DNA of 64,000 nt from CAYFQV01 sp964413635 (GCA_964413635.1 CAYPTH010000002.1:7134-71133); one strand, 5' to 3'. Numbered from the stretch's first letter, positions 8,903 to 18,119 are shown. Numbers and translations: made by a program. Notes: generated from the sequence alone by a model not told the origin.

Positions 8903-9664
8903 CTAAAGACCGGTGGGTACGTCTATGAAGGTCGTTTGCAAGCCGGTGTCGTCGGCTAAGCTCTCGGCGAGGGCCGACACGCCCCAGGTCTCAGTGTTGT
9001 AGTGACCGCCGAATATCACGTTGATCCCATCTTCGAGGGCGGCGTGGTAGATCGTATGAGAGGCATCTCCCGTGATGAACACGTCCAAGCCCTTGTGTAT
9101 TGCCTCGTGGACCGAAGCCGGTGCACCACCGGAGACGATTCCCACCTGTCGGATGTCCGCGACCCCAAAGGGAAGAGACTGGATAACGCTCTCCGATGAA
9201 CCGAAGAGCGTTGCGATGATCTGCTCCAGGTTCTGCTCTTCGGGAAGCCTGCCACGGTATCCGATCATCTCTCCCTTGATTTCGCCAAAGGATTCAATCT
9301 TGTCGAGCTTCAGCCGACGAGCCATTTGGATGTTGTTACCGAGATCTGGATGCTTGTCCAGGGGAAGATGAATGGCGTAAAGGGCCAGGTCATTTTGCAG
9401 CAGATGGTGAATCCGGCGGTAGTGATGGCCGGTCAGGGCGCGTTCCTTGCCCCAGAAGATGCCGTGATGGACCACCAGCACCTGCGCGCCTTGTTCGCAG
9501 GCACGCTCAAAGGTTTCCAGACATGCGTCGACTGCAAAGGCAACTTTCGAGATTGGCGTATCACTTCGCCCCACCTGGACGCCGTTCATGGACGGGTCAA
9601 TAGGGGCCATCTCGTCAATTGCCAAGTGACCTCGAAAGTACTGATCCAGCTCCTTCAACAACAT
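8903..9664 (-). CDS. NIF3/DUF34 family metal-binding protein
   Basis: A 253-residue protein close in length to the short bacterial NIF3 form (E. coli YbgI, about 247). Visible metal-site motifs are LVVHHGIFWG (the paired His), a central AIHLPLDKHPDLGNN, and the C-terminal ITGDASHTIYHAALEDGINVIFGGHYNTE (split here as ITGDASHTIYH and IFGGHYNTE). The family is a di-metal hydrolase-like fold sometimes annotated as GTP cyclohydrolase I type 2, but its function is not settled. Start at ATG 9664 (MLLKELDQY) fits the family N-terminus; an upstream in-frame start would add a poor extension. It lies upstream of lspA on the same strand. Confidence 0.88.
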   Translation of the reverse strand: MLLKELDQYFRGHLAIDEMAPIDPSMNGVQVGRSDTPISKVAFAVDACLETFERACEQGAQVLVVHHGIFWGKERALTGHHYRRIHHLLQNDLALYAIHLPLDKHPDLGNNIQMARRLKLDKIESFGEIKGEMIGYRGRLPEEQNLEQIIATLFGSSESVIQSLPFGVADIRQVGIVSGGAPASVHEAIHKGLDVFITGDASHTIYHAALEDGINVIFGGHYNTETWGVSALAESLADDTGLQTTFIDVPTGL

Positions 9665-9785
9665 GGCGCCATTATATCCGCCGGCCCGGCGTTTGCAAAT
9701 GCGGAGCACCGAGCCGCAGTGGGTACCTTGTATTGTGTGGAGCTTGGTACTATTTTATCCACGATACGATACGATAGTTCTACCC

Positions 9786-12239
9786 ATGAAGAAACAGTAC
9801 AGTAGCGTCACCAAGTTCCCCCTCGCGGAACCGAAAGCGGCCGATAGTAACGCCGGACCGGCAAAGCGGCTGGCACCCAGCGACGTGGCCTTCGGCATCG
9901 AAGCGAAGGAAATCACTGATATCGATGATGGACGCAGCACATTCGACGTCATTGGCCAACCACGAGCCATGCGCGCCCTCCGTATGGCCTTGGAAATGCG
10001 CGGCAAGGGCTACAACGCCTTTGTCAGCGGCGTAAGCGGCACTGGAAAGCGAACCGCCGTACAGGCCATTCTCGAAGACTACGCTGCGAGCACCGAACGT
10101 CTCCACGACATTGCCTGCGCCTACAACTTCACAAACCCCGATCGTCCGCGAGTCCTCTACTTTTCACCCGGCGAAGCGCGGGAGTTCCGCCAGGCCCTTC
10201 GGCGCTTGATGGAAAACATTCGTTCCGTCGTCGCAGTGCTGTCCGAGAATCCCGCCTTCAAACAGGAACGCGATCGCTTGATACTCGAGGCTGAGGACAA
10301 AGAGAACACGGCATTCTCCGAGCTCGAAGAACAACTCGAGGGCGATGGGTTTCGCATTGTCCACCGCAACACGGAAGACGAAAAGCGAACCGATCTGGTC
10401 CCCGTCCGCAATGGCAAAACGGTAAGCTTCGATACCCTTCAAGAGCAGGTGACACGGGGCAAGCTCGACCGAGGTGAATGGGAGGCGATTCGCGGAAAGT
10501 ACCTCACGTACATGGACCAACTGAACCGTACCTTTGCACGCCTGCGATACGAGCGCGACGAGGCCGAGGAGCGGATCTACCAGCTTCGTGTCGAGCAGCT
10601 TCGACCGGAAATCGACGGTGTCCTTGACCACGTGCGCGATCGCTTTCACGACGATCGCGTCTCGAGCTACCTGGACTCTCTTCGAGAGGACGTGCTCGAG
10701 AACTTGGACCTGTTCACCGGCGACTCCGCAGAGAACGATGAAGAACGCCGAGAGATGCTGCAACGCTACGGTGTCAACATCCTTGTTGATAACGGGGGAG
10801 CAACGAAGGCGCCGGTCATCTTCGAGCGCCGCGCCCAGTACAGCGACCTTTTTGGGACCCAAGAGTTCACCCAGGAGCCCGGCAGCGAACCGCGAAGCAA
10901 TTTTATGATGCTTCGAGCGGGCTCCCTTCTCCGAGCTTCAGGAGGATACCTCATCTTGCGAGCCGAGGACGTCCTCTCGCAGGAGGAGGTGTGGAACGAG
11001 CTCAAGCGGACGCTGGAAGAGGGCTCGGCGGAGATTCGCGGCCCCGCCGCCCCTTCACCGCACGGCGGATCGGTGAAGCCCGAAGCCATTGCGGTCGACT
11101 TGAAGGTCATCATTATGGGCGGAGAGTCACTCTACGACGCCCTCTACTACGCCGATGATGACTTCTCGAAGCTCTTCAAGGTTCCCGCGGAGTTCGACTC
11201 GGTCATGCCCCGCACGCCGGATACCATGGCGCAATACGTGCGGTTCATGCGAATGATCAGCGCCGAGGAAGGGCTGCCGGCAATTACCGCCGACGGAATG
11301 GCCTCCGTCGCCGAGTATGGTGTGCGCTTGGCGGAGCTTCGGGACAAGCTGAGCACGCGTTTCAGCCTCCTTGCCGACCTGATTCGCGAGTCGGCGTACT
11401 GGGCCGGCAAACTCGGCAGCCCCGAGATCAATCGCGAGGTGGTGGAGCGCGCCCTCGCTGAGCGGCAGTATCTGCACAACATGCCGGAGGAGAAGATTGA
11501 CGAGCAGATCCTCAGCGGTGAGCTGCTCATCGATGTCGAAGACCGCTCCGTCGGACGGATCAACGGCATTGCCATCGTCGACCGCGGCTACTACGCCTTC
11601 GCCCGCCCCGTTCTCATCACGGCCCGAACCGCGCCCGGTGAGGACGGTATCATCAACATTGAACGAGAGTCCGGCCTTTCCGGCGAGATTCACGACAAGG
11701 GAATCTACATCCTCCAAGGCTTTCTCCAGGCAAAGTACGCCCGCGACTTCCCCCTCTCCGTTCACGCGAGCTTGGCCTTCGAGCAATCCTACGTTGAGGT
11801 CGACGGCGACTCCGCCTCCTCGGCTGAGGTGTATGTAATGTTGTCCTCGATCACCGAAGTCCCCCTGCGCCAGGACATTGCCGTGACCGGATCGGTGAAC
11901 CAGATGGGGCAGATTCAGCCGGTTGGCGGGATCAGCGAGAAAGTCGAAGGCTTCTACTCCATTTGCCGTAAGGTGGGTCTGACCGGCGAGCAGGGCATTA
12001 TCATACCCCGTAAGAACGTACCCAACCTCATTCTCTCGCGGGAGACACAACACGCGGTCGCCGAGGGCACCTTTCACATCTACGTCGTCGACACCATAGA
12101 CGAAGGGCTCGAAATTCTCACCGGGAAGCACGCTGGGGCGGAAAACGGCGACGGCACCTTCGAGGCCGGATCGATCAATGACCTCGTGCAGGCGCGGCTC
12201 CGGGAAATGGCTCGGACCTTGAAAGAGTTCGGCAACTAG
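9786..12239 (+). CDS. Lon-family protease with N-terminal ATP-binding domain (LonB/LonC-like)
   Basis: An 817-residue cytoplasmic protease. The N-terminal ATPase region has Walker A GVSGTGKRT at residues 82-90, followed by a long helical insertion (about 160-330). The C-terminal Lon proteolytic domain has the Ser-Lys dyad: S676 in EVDGDSASSAE and K719 in VGGISEKVEG. The 43-residue spacing equals that of E. coli Lon (S679/K722). It lacks the classical Lon N-domain, so it is closer to the 'ATP-dependent protease' paralogues than to true Lon. The ATG at 9786 is chosen because upstream codons are poor and overlap the divergent NIF3 gene. It probably degrades misfolded or regulatory proteins; substrates are unknown. 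Confidence 0.9.
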   Translation: MKKQYSSVTKFPLAEPKAADSNAGPAKRLAPSDVAFGIEAKEITDIDDGRSTFDVIGQPRAMRALRMALEMRGKGYNAFVSGVSGTGKRTAVQAILEDYAASTERLHDIACAYNFTNPDRPRVLYFSPGEAREFRQALRRLMENIRSVVAVLSENPAFKQERDRLILEAEDKENTAFSELEEQLEGDGFRIVHRNTEDEKRTDLVPVRNGKTVSFDTLQEQVTRGKLDRGEWEAIRGKYLTYMDQLNRTFARLRYERDEAEERIYQLRVEQLRPEIDGVLDHVRDRFHDDRVSSYLDSLREDVLENLDLFTGDSAENDEERREMLQRYGVNILVDNGGATKAPVIFERRAQYSDLFGTQEFTQEPGSEPRSNFMMLRAGSLLRASGGYLILRAEDVLSQEEVWNELKRTLEEGSAEIRGPAAPSPHGGSVKPEAIAVDLKVIIMGGESLYDALYYADDDFSKLFKVPAEFDSVMPRTPDTMAQYVRFMRMISAEEGLPAITADGMASVAEYGVRLAELRDKLSTRFSLLADLIRESAYWAGKLGSPEINREVVERALAERQYLHNMPEEKIDEQILSGELLIDVEDRSVGRINGIAIVDRGYYAFARPVLITARTAPGEDGIINIERESGLSGEIHDKGIYILQGFLQAKYARDFPLSVHASLAFEQSYVEVDGDSASSAEVYVMLSSITEVPLRQDIAVTGSVNQMGQIQPVGGISEKVEGFYSICRKVGLTGEQGIIIPRKNVPNLILSRETQHAVAEGTFHIYVVDTIDEGLEILTGKHAGAENGDGTFEAGSINDLVQARLREMARTLKEFGN

Positions 12240-12305
12240 CGGTCAGTTGACACGGTGCCACAGCACCATATACTGGGGCGTGATTCTGTCGGCAAGGTTG
12301 GCTCG

Positions 12306-13790
12306 ATGGCGAAAAAAGTTGATTCCGGAAAGGTTTTGCAGGCTGCGCGTAGCGCAGTGCCACTGACCGTCAAATCCTACACGCTTCCACACGAAACAGA
12401 GGTTTATTTGGAGAAGATCCTCACCGTCTTCCTCAAGGAGATGGGCCAGGAGAAGCTTCAGGATGCCCTCGCATACTGCCTTCGTGAGCTCGCGGTAAAC
12501 GCGAAGAAGGCCAACACGAAGCGGGTCTACTTTCAAGAAAAAGAACTGCAGATCCTCAATGAAACCGACTACGCCGAGGGGATGAGGAATTTCAAGCAGG
12601 AGACCCTCGACAACATCAATCACTACCTCGAGAAGCAGAAGGAAGCGGGACTCTGGGTCAAGGTCATCTTTCACGCAAAGGGACGCGTACTCAACCTGTA
12701 CGTCATCAACAACACACCCATCACCAAGAAGGAGCAGATCCGCGTCTACGACCGGATTGCTCGGTCCCGCGCATTCAACTCCCTCGAAGAGGCTCTCACA
12801 ACAGTTCTCGACGACTCGGAGGGCGCCGGTCTCGGCATCGTCATCCTCGTCCTCATGATGAAGAAGATCGGACTCTCTGAAGACGCCTTTGATATCGATG
12901 CAGAAAACGGCGAGACGATTGCTCGCATAAGCATTCCCATGTCCGAGGTCCGACTCGAGAATCTGGAGCAGATCTCCTCTCGCGTTGTCAAAGAGATCGA
13001 AGCGCTCCCTCAGTTCCCGGAGAATATCGTTCAGCTGCAGTCGATGATCTCGGATCCGGAGTCCGATATTGCCGACATTGCCCGGGCGGTCTCAACGGAC
13101 CCGGCCCTCACCGCCGACCTCTTGAAGGTCGTGAACTCAGCACAGTACATGCTACCCAAGAAGGTGGACAACATTGTCGAAGGGGTGAAGCTCGTCGGCA
13201 TGCGCGGCTTGAAGAACCTACTGTACTCCTACGGAACCCAGAAGATCCTGGGCACCGACAGTGCTGAGGTAAAACGGCTGTGGGAACACTCCTACCGAAC
13301 CGCCTTCTACGCGTACAATCTCGCAAAGAGCGTGACGAGAAAACGGGAAATTCTCGACGACGTGTACGTTGGGGGCATCCTCCACGACATGGGGAAGATC
13401 ATCTTTTCCTCGGTCCACCCGGAGCTGATTGACCGCATCAACGATTTCTGCCGTAACAAGGGAATCCCCACCGAGACCTTCGAGGATCTCTCCGCCGGCC
13501 TGAACCACTCGGAAATCGGGGCCATGATCGCGGAGAAATGGAACTTTCCCGAAGCGCTCATTGCCGCCATTAAGTACCACCACACGCCTACCCTCGCGCC
13601 GGTCGAGTACCGCGACGTCGTGTTCACCGTGTATCTGGCCAACTCGCTGGCGCACTACGGTGACGATGAGATCGGGATCGAGCAATTCGACCAATCCGTC
13701 CTGGAGTGGTTTCGAATCACCGATGGAGATCAGATGGCGCGGATCGAGAAGAAGTTGGATGAGGCGTTCGAACGACAAGTCGCCAACTAA
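12306..13790 (+). CDS. HATPase-HDOD fusion signalling protein
   Basis: A 494-residue cytoplasmic protein with two recognisable parts. Residues about 35-220 look like a GHKL/HATPase_c ATP-binding fold: an N-box LRELAVNAKKAN with E61 and N65, a strand-turn VINNTPI, and a G-box EGAGLGIVI at about 172-180. No dimerisation/phospho-His domain precedes it. Residues about 225-430 form an HDOD domain, starting IEALPQFPENIVQLQ and containing ILHDMGK (H360, D361). HDOD domains are usually catalytically inactive signalling modules, but this one keeps the HD pair. The ATG at 12306 is used; an in-frame start at 12255 adds 17 residues. It sits 66 bp after the Lon-like gene. Confidence 0.85.
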   Translation: MAKKVDSGKVLQAARSAVPLTVKSYTLPHETEVYLEKILTVFLKEMGQEKLQDALAYCLRELAVNAKKANTKRVYFQEKELQILNETDYAEGMRNFKQETLDNINHYLEKQKEAGLWVKVIFHAKGRVLNLYVINNTPITKKEQIRVYDRIARSRAFNSLEEALTTVLDDSEGAGLGIVILVLMMKKIGLSEDAFDIDAENGETIARISIPMSEVRLENLEQISSRVVKEIEALPQFPENIVQLQSMISDPESDIADIARAVSTDPALTADLLKVVNSAQYMLPKKVDNIVEGVKLVGMRGLKNLLYSYGTQKILGTDSAEVKRLWEHSYRTAFYAYNLAKSVTRKREILDDVYVGGILHDMGKIIFSSVHPELIDRINDFCRNKGIPTETFEDLSAGLNHSEIGAMIAEKWNFPEALIAAIKYHHTPTLAPVEYRDVVFTVYLANSLAHYGDDEIGIEQFDQSVLEWFRITDGDQMARIEKKLDEAFERQVAN

Positions 13791-13866
13791 GAATAGCCTT
13801 GATTCTCCGACCCCAATATATTAGTTTCTTCATATATAGAACACACCACATTGACGGAGGCCATCT

Positions 13867-14097
13867 ATGGCAGTAAAACTCTATACAACCCCCTCCTGCA
13901 CCTACTGCCGCAAGGCGAAGAAGTATTTCCAAGAGAACCGCGTATCCTTTACGGAGTACGATGTGTCCAAGGACCAGCGTCGCGCAGATGAGATGATGAA
14001 AAAGTCCGGCCAGATGGGCGTTCCGGTTGTCGACGTACACGGAAGGATCATCGTGGGTTTCAACCAACCGGAAATCGAACGCGCTTTGAAGCGATAA
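13867..14097 (+). CDS. Glutaredoxin-family protein
   Basis: A 76-residue thioredoxin-fold protein with the redox motif CTYC at residues 11-14, the cis-Pro segment MGVPVVDV, and a C-terminal GFNQPEIERAL typical of NrdH/glutaredoxin-like proteins. A GGAGG ribosome-binding site precedes the ATG. It is followed 27 bp later by an OsmC-family gene, so the two probably form a thiol/peroxide defence unit. Confidence 0.93.
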   Translation: MAVKLYTTPSCTYCRKAKKYFQENRVSFTEYDVSKDQRRADEMMKKSGQMGVPVVDVHGRIIVGFNQPEIERALKR

Positions 14098-14124
14098 CGG
14101 TTCCCCAAACACCAGGAGAAAGCG

Positions 14125-14544
14125 ATGGCAACAAACACCACACGAGCAGTAAACAAAGGAGACCTTGCATTCGATTTGGAGCTTCAGGGAAGTACGATCA
14201 AGGTCGATGCCGACCCAGCGGTAGGGGGCAAAGACTACGGGCCACGACCCAAGCCCCTCGTGCTCTCATCCCTCGCCGGCTGCACGGGAATGGACGTCGC
14301 CTCGATCCTGGGCAAGATGAAGATGCCCTACGACAGCTTCGAGTTGGAGATCGAGGGTGACCTCGGAGAGGAACATCCCAAAACCTACACCGCCATTCGG
14401 CTCAAGTACATCTTCAAGGGAGACGAGCTTGACCGAAGCAAAATCCAGAAGGCAATTGACCTTTCCCTCGATCGGTACTGCGGCGTGGCGGCAATGCTCA
14501 AGAAGAGTGCACGTCTCGACTACGAAATCATCATGAACCCCTAA
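14125..14544 (+). CDS. OsmC/Ohr-family protein
   Basis: A 139-residue protein of the OsmC fold, which reduces organic hydroperoxides through a cysteine pair. The two cysteines are in LAGCTGMDVASIL (near residue 53) and RYCGVAAML (near 118). The start follows an AGGAGAAAG ribosome-binding site. It is probably in an operon with the upstream glutaredoxin. Its stop overlaps the convergent methyltransferase gene by 4 bp. Confidence 0.93.
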   Translation: MATNTTRAVNKGDLAFDLELQGSTIKVDADPAVGGKDYGPRPKPLVLSSLAGCTGMDVASILGKMKMPYDSFELEIEGDLGEEHPKTYTAIRLKYIFKGDELDRSKIQKAIDLSLDRYCGVAAMLKKSARLDYEIIMNP

Positions 14545-15347
14545 GCAGACCACCAGGCGTGAAGGGCAATCCCGGCAGCCACGCTGACGTTGAGCGAACC
14601 CTTCACACCTCCGGTTCGGATCGAAACACGACCGCCTGAGGCCTCGGCCCGGGCCAGAAGCCCCGGGCTGACGCCCAACTCCTCCGAGCCGATGATCATT
14701 ATCCCCGGCTCTGGAAAGTCGAAACGCTCAATCATCTCGCCTCCGGTTTCCAAGGCGAAAACCGCCGGGGGTGTTTCAAAGGCCTCGTCCAAGGCGGCTC
14801 GATGCCAGGGCACGACGTCCACGGTGGACATGGAGGCGCGACGTGCCCGGGCGTGATCCGGATCGGCGGTGTGTGGCGAGACGATGATCTTCTTCACACC
14901 AAAGGACTCCGCGGCGCGAAAAATCGCCCCAACGTTGAAGGGTGAGCGCAGGTCTTCGAGGTAGAGATAGAACTCACGCACAGTACGCCGCGAAGCGTCG
15001 AGCTCCGCGTTCGCCTCGTCGTAGACATCCCAGTCGGAAGCGGAGCGTCCCAAGAATGCGTTGAGCTCGTGACGCAGGGTGTTTATGGCGCGCCTGGAAG
15101 TGGCATCCGCATTGCCGGGGTCGCTCGCGTCCTCTCCGCCGGCGAAGTACCGCACGAGGGACTCGGCAAGCTCGCGAATGTCCTGTGGCACCGACCGATC
15201 ACTCACGATCGTCTGTGCAAGGTCGTGAAGATAGCGGCGGTGACCGGCAAGGTCGCGCTCGCGAAGCTCGAGGTGGGCCAGAACCGAGACGGTTTTCCGC
15301 AGCCGCGTTTCCCGAGGCAGAGTATTGAGCTTTCGGATGGTGATCAT
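14541..15347 (-). CDS. TrmH/SpoU-family RNA 2'-O-methyltransferase
   Basis: A 268-residue protein. The N-terminal 130 residues are a helical domain of unclear role; the rest is a SPOUT knot. All three SpoU motifs are present: motif 1 SPFNVGAIFRAAESFG, motif 2 IMIIGSEELGVSPGLL and motif 3 IRTGGVKGSLNVSVAAG. The family methylates ribose 2'-OH groups in rRNA or tRNA; the target cannot be told from sequence. It follows the iron-ADH-like gene by 15 bp on the same strand and is likely the last gene of the rsmI-flgM-ADH-trmH unit. Confidence 0.9.
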   Translation of the reverse strand: MITIRKLNTLPRETRLRKTVSVLAHLELRERDLAGHRRYLHDLAQTIVSDRSVPQDIRELAESLVRYFAGGEDASDPGNADATSRRAINTLRHELNAFLGRSASDWDVYDEANAELDASRRTVREFYLYLEDLRSPFNVGAIFRAAESFGVKKIIVSPHTADPDHARARRASMSTVDVVPWHRAALDEAFETPPAVFALETGGEMIERFDFPEPGIMIIGSEELGVSPGLLARAEASGGRVSIRTGGVKGSLNVSVAAGIALHAWWSA

Positions 15348-15362
15348 GAGCCGCGACTCGCG

Positions 15363-16511
15363 CTAAAACGCTTGGCGAACGAGTTGGTGAACCGTATCGG
15401 ATCCAAGGGAGACGGCGCTCGCCCGCACCATCGGCATGTTCACGACACTGTGTGCCACTTGCGCGACCGGATCGAAGGCCAATCCTATGTCCTGTAGCCG
15501 CCCCGGGAGGCCGAGCTTCCCGATGAGCCGACGAGCCACCGTTGAGGCTTGGTTGGCGTCATCGTGAAGATTGATGCCGGGGACATCCTCCCCGAGGGCC
15601 CGGGCAACCTTCGCTACCTTTTCCGAAAGCACTTCGGCGTGGAAGTCGAGTACGTGGGGCAACAGTACCGCGGCGACAAAGGCCTTGGGGACGCGCAAGC
15701 CGCCGGCAATGGCGTAGGTCAGCGCGCCGCCAATGCCCTGCGAGCTCATGGTGAGACCAACGGATAGCAAAAGAGCGGCTTCTGAAGCGCGCGACCACGG
15801 ACTCGGATCATCCGGGTTGCGAAGAAGCCCGTCCACGGCCTCCTTGATCGTGTCCACGGCGCGAAGAAAGAGGGTGTCCGCGATGAAGGTGCTCTTGCTC
15901 GACATATAGCCCTCGATCGAGGCGAGGAGCATGTCCATCATTTCGGCGGCGGCGTATCGAGGCGAGAGAGTCAGGGAGAGGCGTGGGTCGATGATGGCGT
16001 ACTTCGCCGGCACGCCGGCAACGATGTTTACGCGATTCGCCGTCCCCTCCGTCACCGCGAAGTGGGAGGTGAGGGCGAAGTGATCACGGAACGCCGTGGG
16101 CACCACGATGACCGGAAGGGAAGCGCCCACATTGTCGGAGCCGGCTCCGTCTGCGATCCGGAAGACCGACATGTGGGAGCCGACCGCGACGGCCGCCAGG
16201 CGCGCTACCGCGGCGGTGCGCATTCCCCCGATGGCAACCAACACCTGTACCTGGCTGGCTCGCAGGAGCGATACCAGTGAAGATGCCGCGATTGTTGTTG
16301 CTCGATTGGCGGTCTCGTCGAAGACAATGACCTTAAAAGCTTGCTTGGCGAATAGATCGCGGATCCGACTCACCACCCCGTGATCGTAGAGCGTGGGATC
16401 GACGACGAGAGCGGCTCGTGAACCGAAATCACCCACCAATTGGGGAACTCGCGTAATGGAGTCGGAGCCGTAGAGAACCGTTGTGGGGATTCGAAAGGTG
16501 AGGTCGGTCAT
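15363..16511 (-). CDS. Iron-containing alcohol dehydrogenase homologue lacking its metal ligands (probable pseudoenzyme)
   Basis: A 382-residue protein alignable along its length to group III (iron) alcohol dehydrogenases such as FucO. The family's IGGGS nucleotide loop is IGGMR (residues 94-98). Of the four metal ligands only the Asp remains (D193 in AEMMDMLLASIEGY); the three His positions are A197, L264 (in GIGGALTYAI) and K276 (in RVPKAF). Fold-defining parts such as VLLPHVLDF are kept. The frame is intact and codon use is normal, so it is not a decaying pseudogene. I infer a non-redox role, for example binding or regulation. It lies between flgM and the trmH-like gene. Confidence 0.82.
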   Translation of the reverse strand: MTDLTFRIPTTVLYGSDSITRVPQLVGDFGSRAALVVDPTLYDHGVVSRIRDLFAKQAFKVIVFDETANRATTIAASSLVSLLRASQVQVLVAIGGMRTAAVARLAAVAVGSHMSVFRIADGAGSDNVGASLPVIVVPTAFRDHFALTSHFAVTEGTANRVNIVAGVPAKYAIIDPRLSLTLSPRYAAAEMMDMLLASIEGYMSSKSTFIADTLFLRAVDTIKEAVDGLLRNPDDPSPWSRASEAALLLSVGLTMSSQGIGGALTYAIAGGLRVPKAFVAAVLLPHVLDFHAEVLSEKVAKVARALGEDVPGINLHDDANQASTVARRLIGKLGLPGRLQDIGLAFDPVAQVAHSVVNMPMVRASAVSLGSDTVHQLVRQAF

Positions 16512-16550
16512 TGGATCGTACGAAGAAGGGGGTAACGGCTATGGAGCGCC

Positions 16551-16835
16551 TTAGAGCTCAAACATCTCCATGAGACGATCCGCGACGGAGTTGAGGACTT
16601 TTTCATCGATGTAATTGGGGTCCTCAAGCTTTTGCCGTACTTCTTCAATGCGATCCTGCCGAACATCCGGGGCGTTCCGAACTTGCTCTGCGACCTTGTG
16701 CACCTCTCCCCGCAGCTTTGCTTCTTCCGAAAAGGAGATGGAGTCTTTTCCCGGTGCCTGCTGAGATCGGTTGGCCCGCTGAGACTGCTCAGGCTTATGA
16801 ATGGGATCGACAGGACCGAGTGGGTCAATGGTCAT
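16551..16835 (-). CDS. flgM: FlgM-like anti-sigma-28 factor
   Basis: A 94-residue protein of the typical FlgM size. The N-terminal half is polar and probably disordered; the C-terminal half carries the sigma-binding signature around APDVRQDRIEEVRQKL, then DPNYIDEKVL and a terminal helix VADRLMEMFEL. FlgM holds the flagellar sigma factor FliA inactive until the hook is complete. The ribosome-binding site is an AAGGAAGGAAGG run before the ATG at 16835. Its presence suggests a flagellated organism, although no other flagellar gene is in the window. It lies between rsmI and the ADH-like gene. Confidence 0.85.
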   Translation of the reverse strand: MTIDPLGPVDPIHKPEQSQRANRSQQAPGKDSISFSEEAKLRGEVHKVAEQVRNAPDVRQDRIEEVRQKLEDPNYIDEKVLNSVADRLMEMFEL

Positions 16836-16886
16836 CGCAGAGCCTTCCTTCCTTCAGTAGAAATATCGGCGCGTACATAACCAATA

Positions 16887-17567
16887 TTAAACGATTTCGG
16901 GAGCGCCGACAAGGACCGTGAACTCCCCTTGGTTGCGTACTTCCGATTCAACACGTTCGGCTACCTCTCTTACCGTGCCGAAGACGAACTCCTCATGGAT
17001 TTTTGTCATTTCCCGCGCCACGATTATGCGGCGCTCAGGTTCCATATCGGCAAGATTCGCCAGAAGTTTCACAATCCGGTAGGGAGATTCGTAGAGAACA
17101 AAGGGAACACCCCACGAGAGGAGCTCCTGCAGCCGCTTTCGCCGCTTTCCCTGCTTCGGGGACAGAAACCCGGCGAAGGCTAGCGCCGCCATTCCCATCC
17201 CACTGACACTCATGAGCGCGGTGAGTGCAGATGGGCCGGGTATTGGCGAGACGCGATATCCGGCCTCGCGGACTCGTCGAACGAGGGTTGCCCCGGGATC
17301 ACTTACTCCTGGTGTGCCGGCGTCCGTGACGTAGGCAGCGTTGCTCCCGCCGTCAAGGGCGGCGAGGACACGATCGGCGACGGACTCTTCGTTCTGGGAA
17401 CGGCAGCTCAACATCGGCTTGTGAATCGAGTAGTGATTGAGAAGTTTCTTCGTGTGCCGAGTATCCTCCGCTAAAATGATGTCCACGGACCCGAGAGTTG
17501 CGACGGCACGGTACGTAAAATCATCGAGATTGCCGATAGGTGTAGCAACGACGTAGAGCACGGCCAT
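16887..17567 (-). CDS. rsmI: 16S rRNA (cytidine1402-2'-O)-methyltransferase
   Basis: A 226-residue tetrapyrrole-methylase-fold enzyme that 2'-O-methylates C1402 in the decoding centre. Diagnostic motifs are LYVVATPIGNLDD at the N-terminus, LAEDTRHTKKLL, VTDAGTPGVSDPG, and PIPGPSALTALMSVSG. The ATG at 17567 (MAVLYVV) matches the family start; a start five codons upstream is also possible. Somewhat short compared with E. coli RsmI (286), because the C-terminal extension is missing. It heads the minus-strand unit running to 14541. Confidence 0.95.
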   Translation of the reverse strand: MAVLYVVATPIGNLDDFTYRAVATLGSVDIILAEDTRHTKKLLNHYSIHKPMLSCRSQNEESVADRVLAALDGGSNAAYVTDAGTPGVSDPGATLVRRVREAGYRVSPIPGPSALTALMSVSGMGMAALAFAGFLSPKQGKRRKRLQELLSWGVPFVLYESPYRIVKLLANLADMEPERRIIVAREMTKIHEEFVFGTVREVAERVESEVRNQGEFTVLVGAPEIV

Positions 17568-17591
17568 ACATTCATCGTACACTTAGAAAGC

Positions 17592-18119
17592 ATGGCTGTG
17601 CGAGGGCTGGAGAGCCGTGCCGGACGGAGCGTTGCGCTGGTGACTATACACACAGTTGTACTGATAGTTCTTGCCTTGATCATCGCCTACCTCATATACA
17701 CGATCCTGCGACTCCGCAAAGGCGACTATTCACAACTCGCGAATCGAATGGCCAAGAAGTCGCGGGACTCCCTCGAGGTACTCAAGCCGTGTCCGCTATG
17801 CGGCACCATGCTGCACCGCGGGGAGCGCATTCGCACCGTCGTCTTCTCAGGAGATGGGCGCACCAAGCGGGAGGAAGAGCTCCGCCCGGGGCAGCGGGCG
17901 TCACGGCAGAACCCCATTGAGGACGCTATCTCGCACATGTTCGGATGTCCCCACTGCTACGGCCCTCAGGCGCACGCCGATCGCCGCTGCCCCGTGTGCA
18001 ACGACATACTCGCTAGCAATGACTACGTGGTGGCGCGCCTTTTCATACGAGAGGGGCGCAAGCACCTCCACGTGCTCGGCTGCACACGGTGTCGAGCCGG
18101 CTCTCGTAGACTCGGATAA
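17592..18119 (+). CDS. Membrane-anchored zinc-ribbon protein of unknown function
   Basis: A 175-residue protein with one hydrophobic span at about residues 17-39, followed by a cytoplasmic-looking domain with four CxxC knuckles: CPLC, CPHC, CPVC and CTRC. These pair naturally into two zinc-ribbon sites. Histidines near the knuckles (HMFGCPHC, HADRRCPVC) may help bind metal. I do not recognise a family. It is divergent from rsmI with a 24-bp gap and precedes the HIT gene. Confidence 0.8.
   Translation: MAVRGLESRAGRSVALVTIHTVVLIVLALIIAYLIYTILRLRKGDYSQLANRMAKKSRDSLEVLKPCPLCGTMLHRGERIRTVVFSGDGRTKREEELRPGQRASRQNPIEDAISHMFGCPHCYGPQAHADRRCPVCNDILASNDYVVARLFIREGRKHLHVLGCTRCRAGSRRLG

Noticed and set aside
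9753..9761. TTATCCACG, one mismatch to a DnaA box
   Set aside because: A single imperfect site expected by chance at this length scale.
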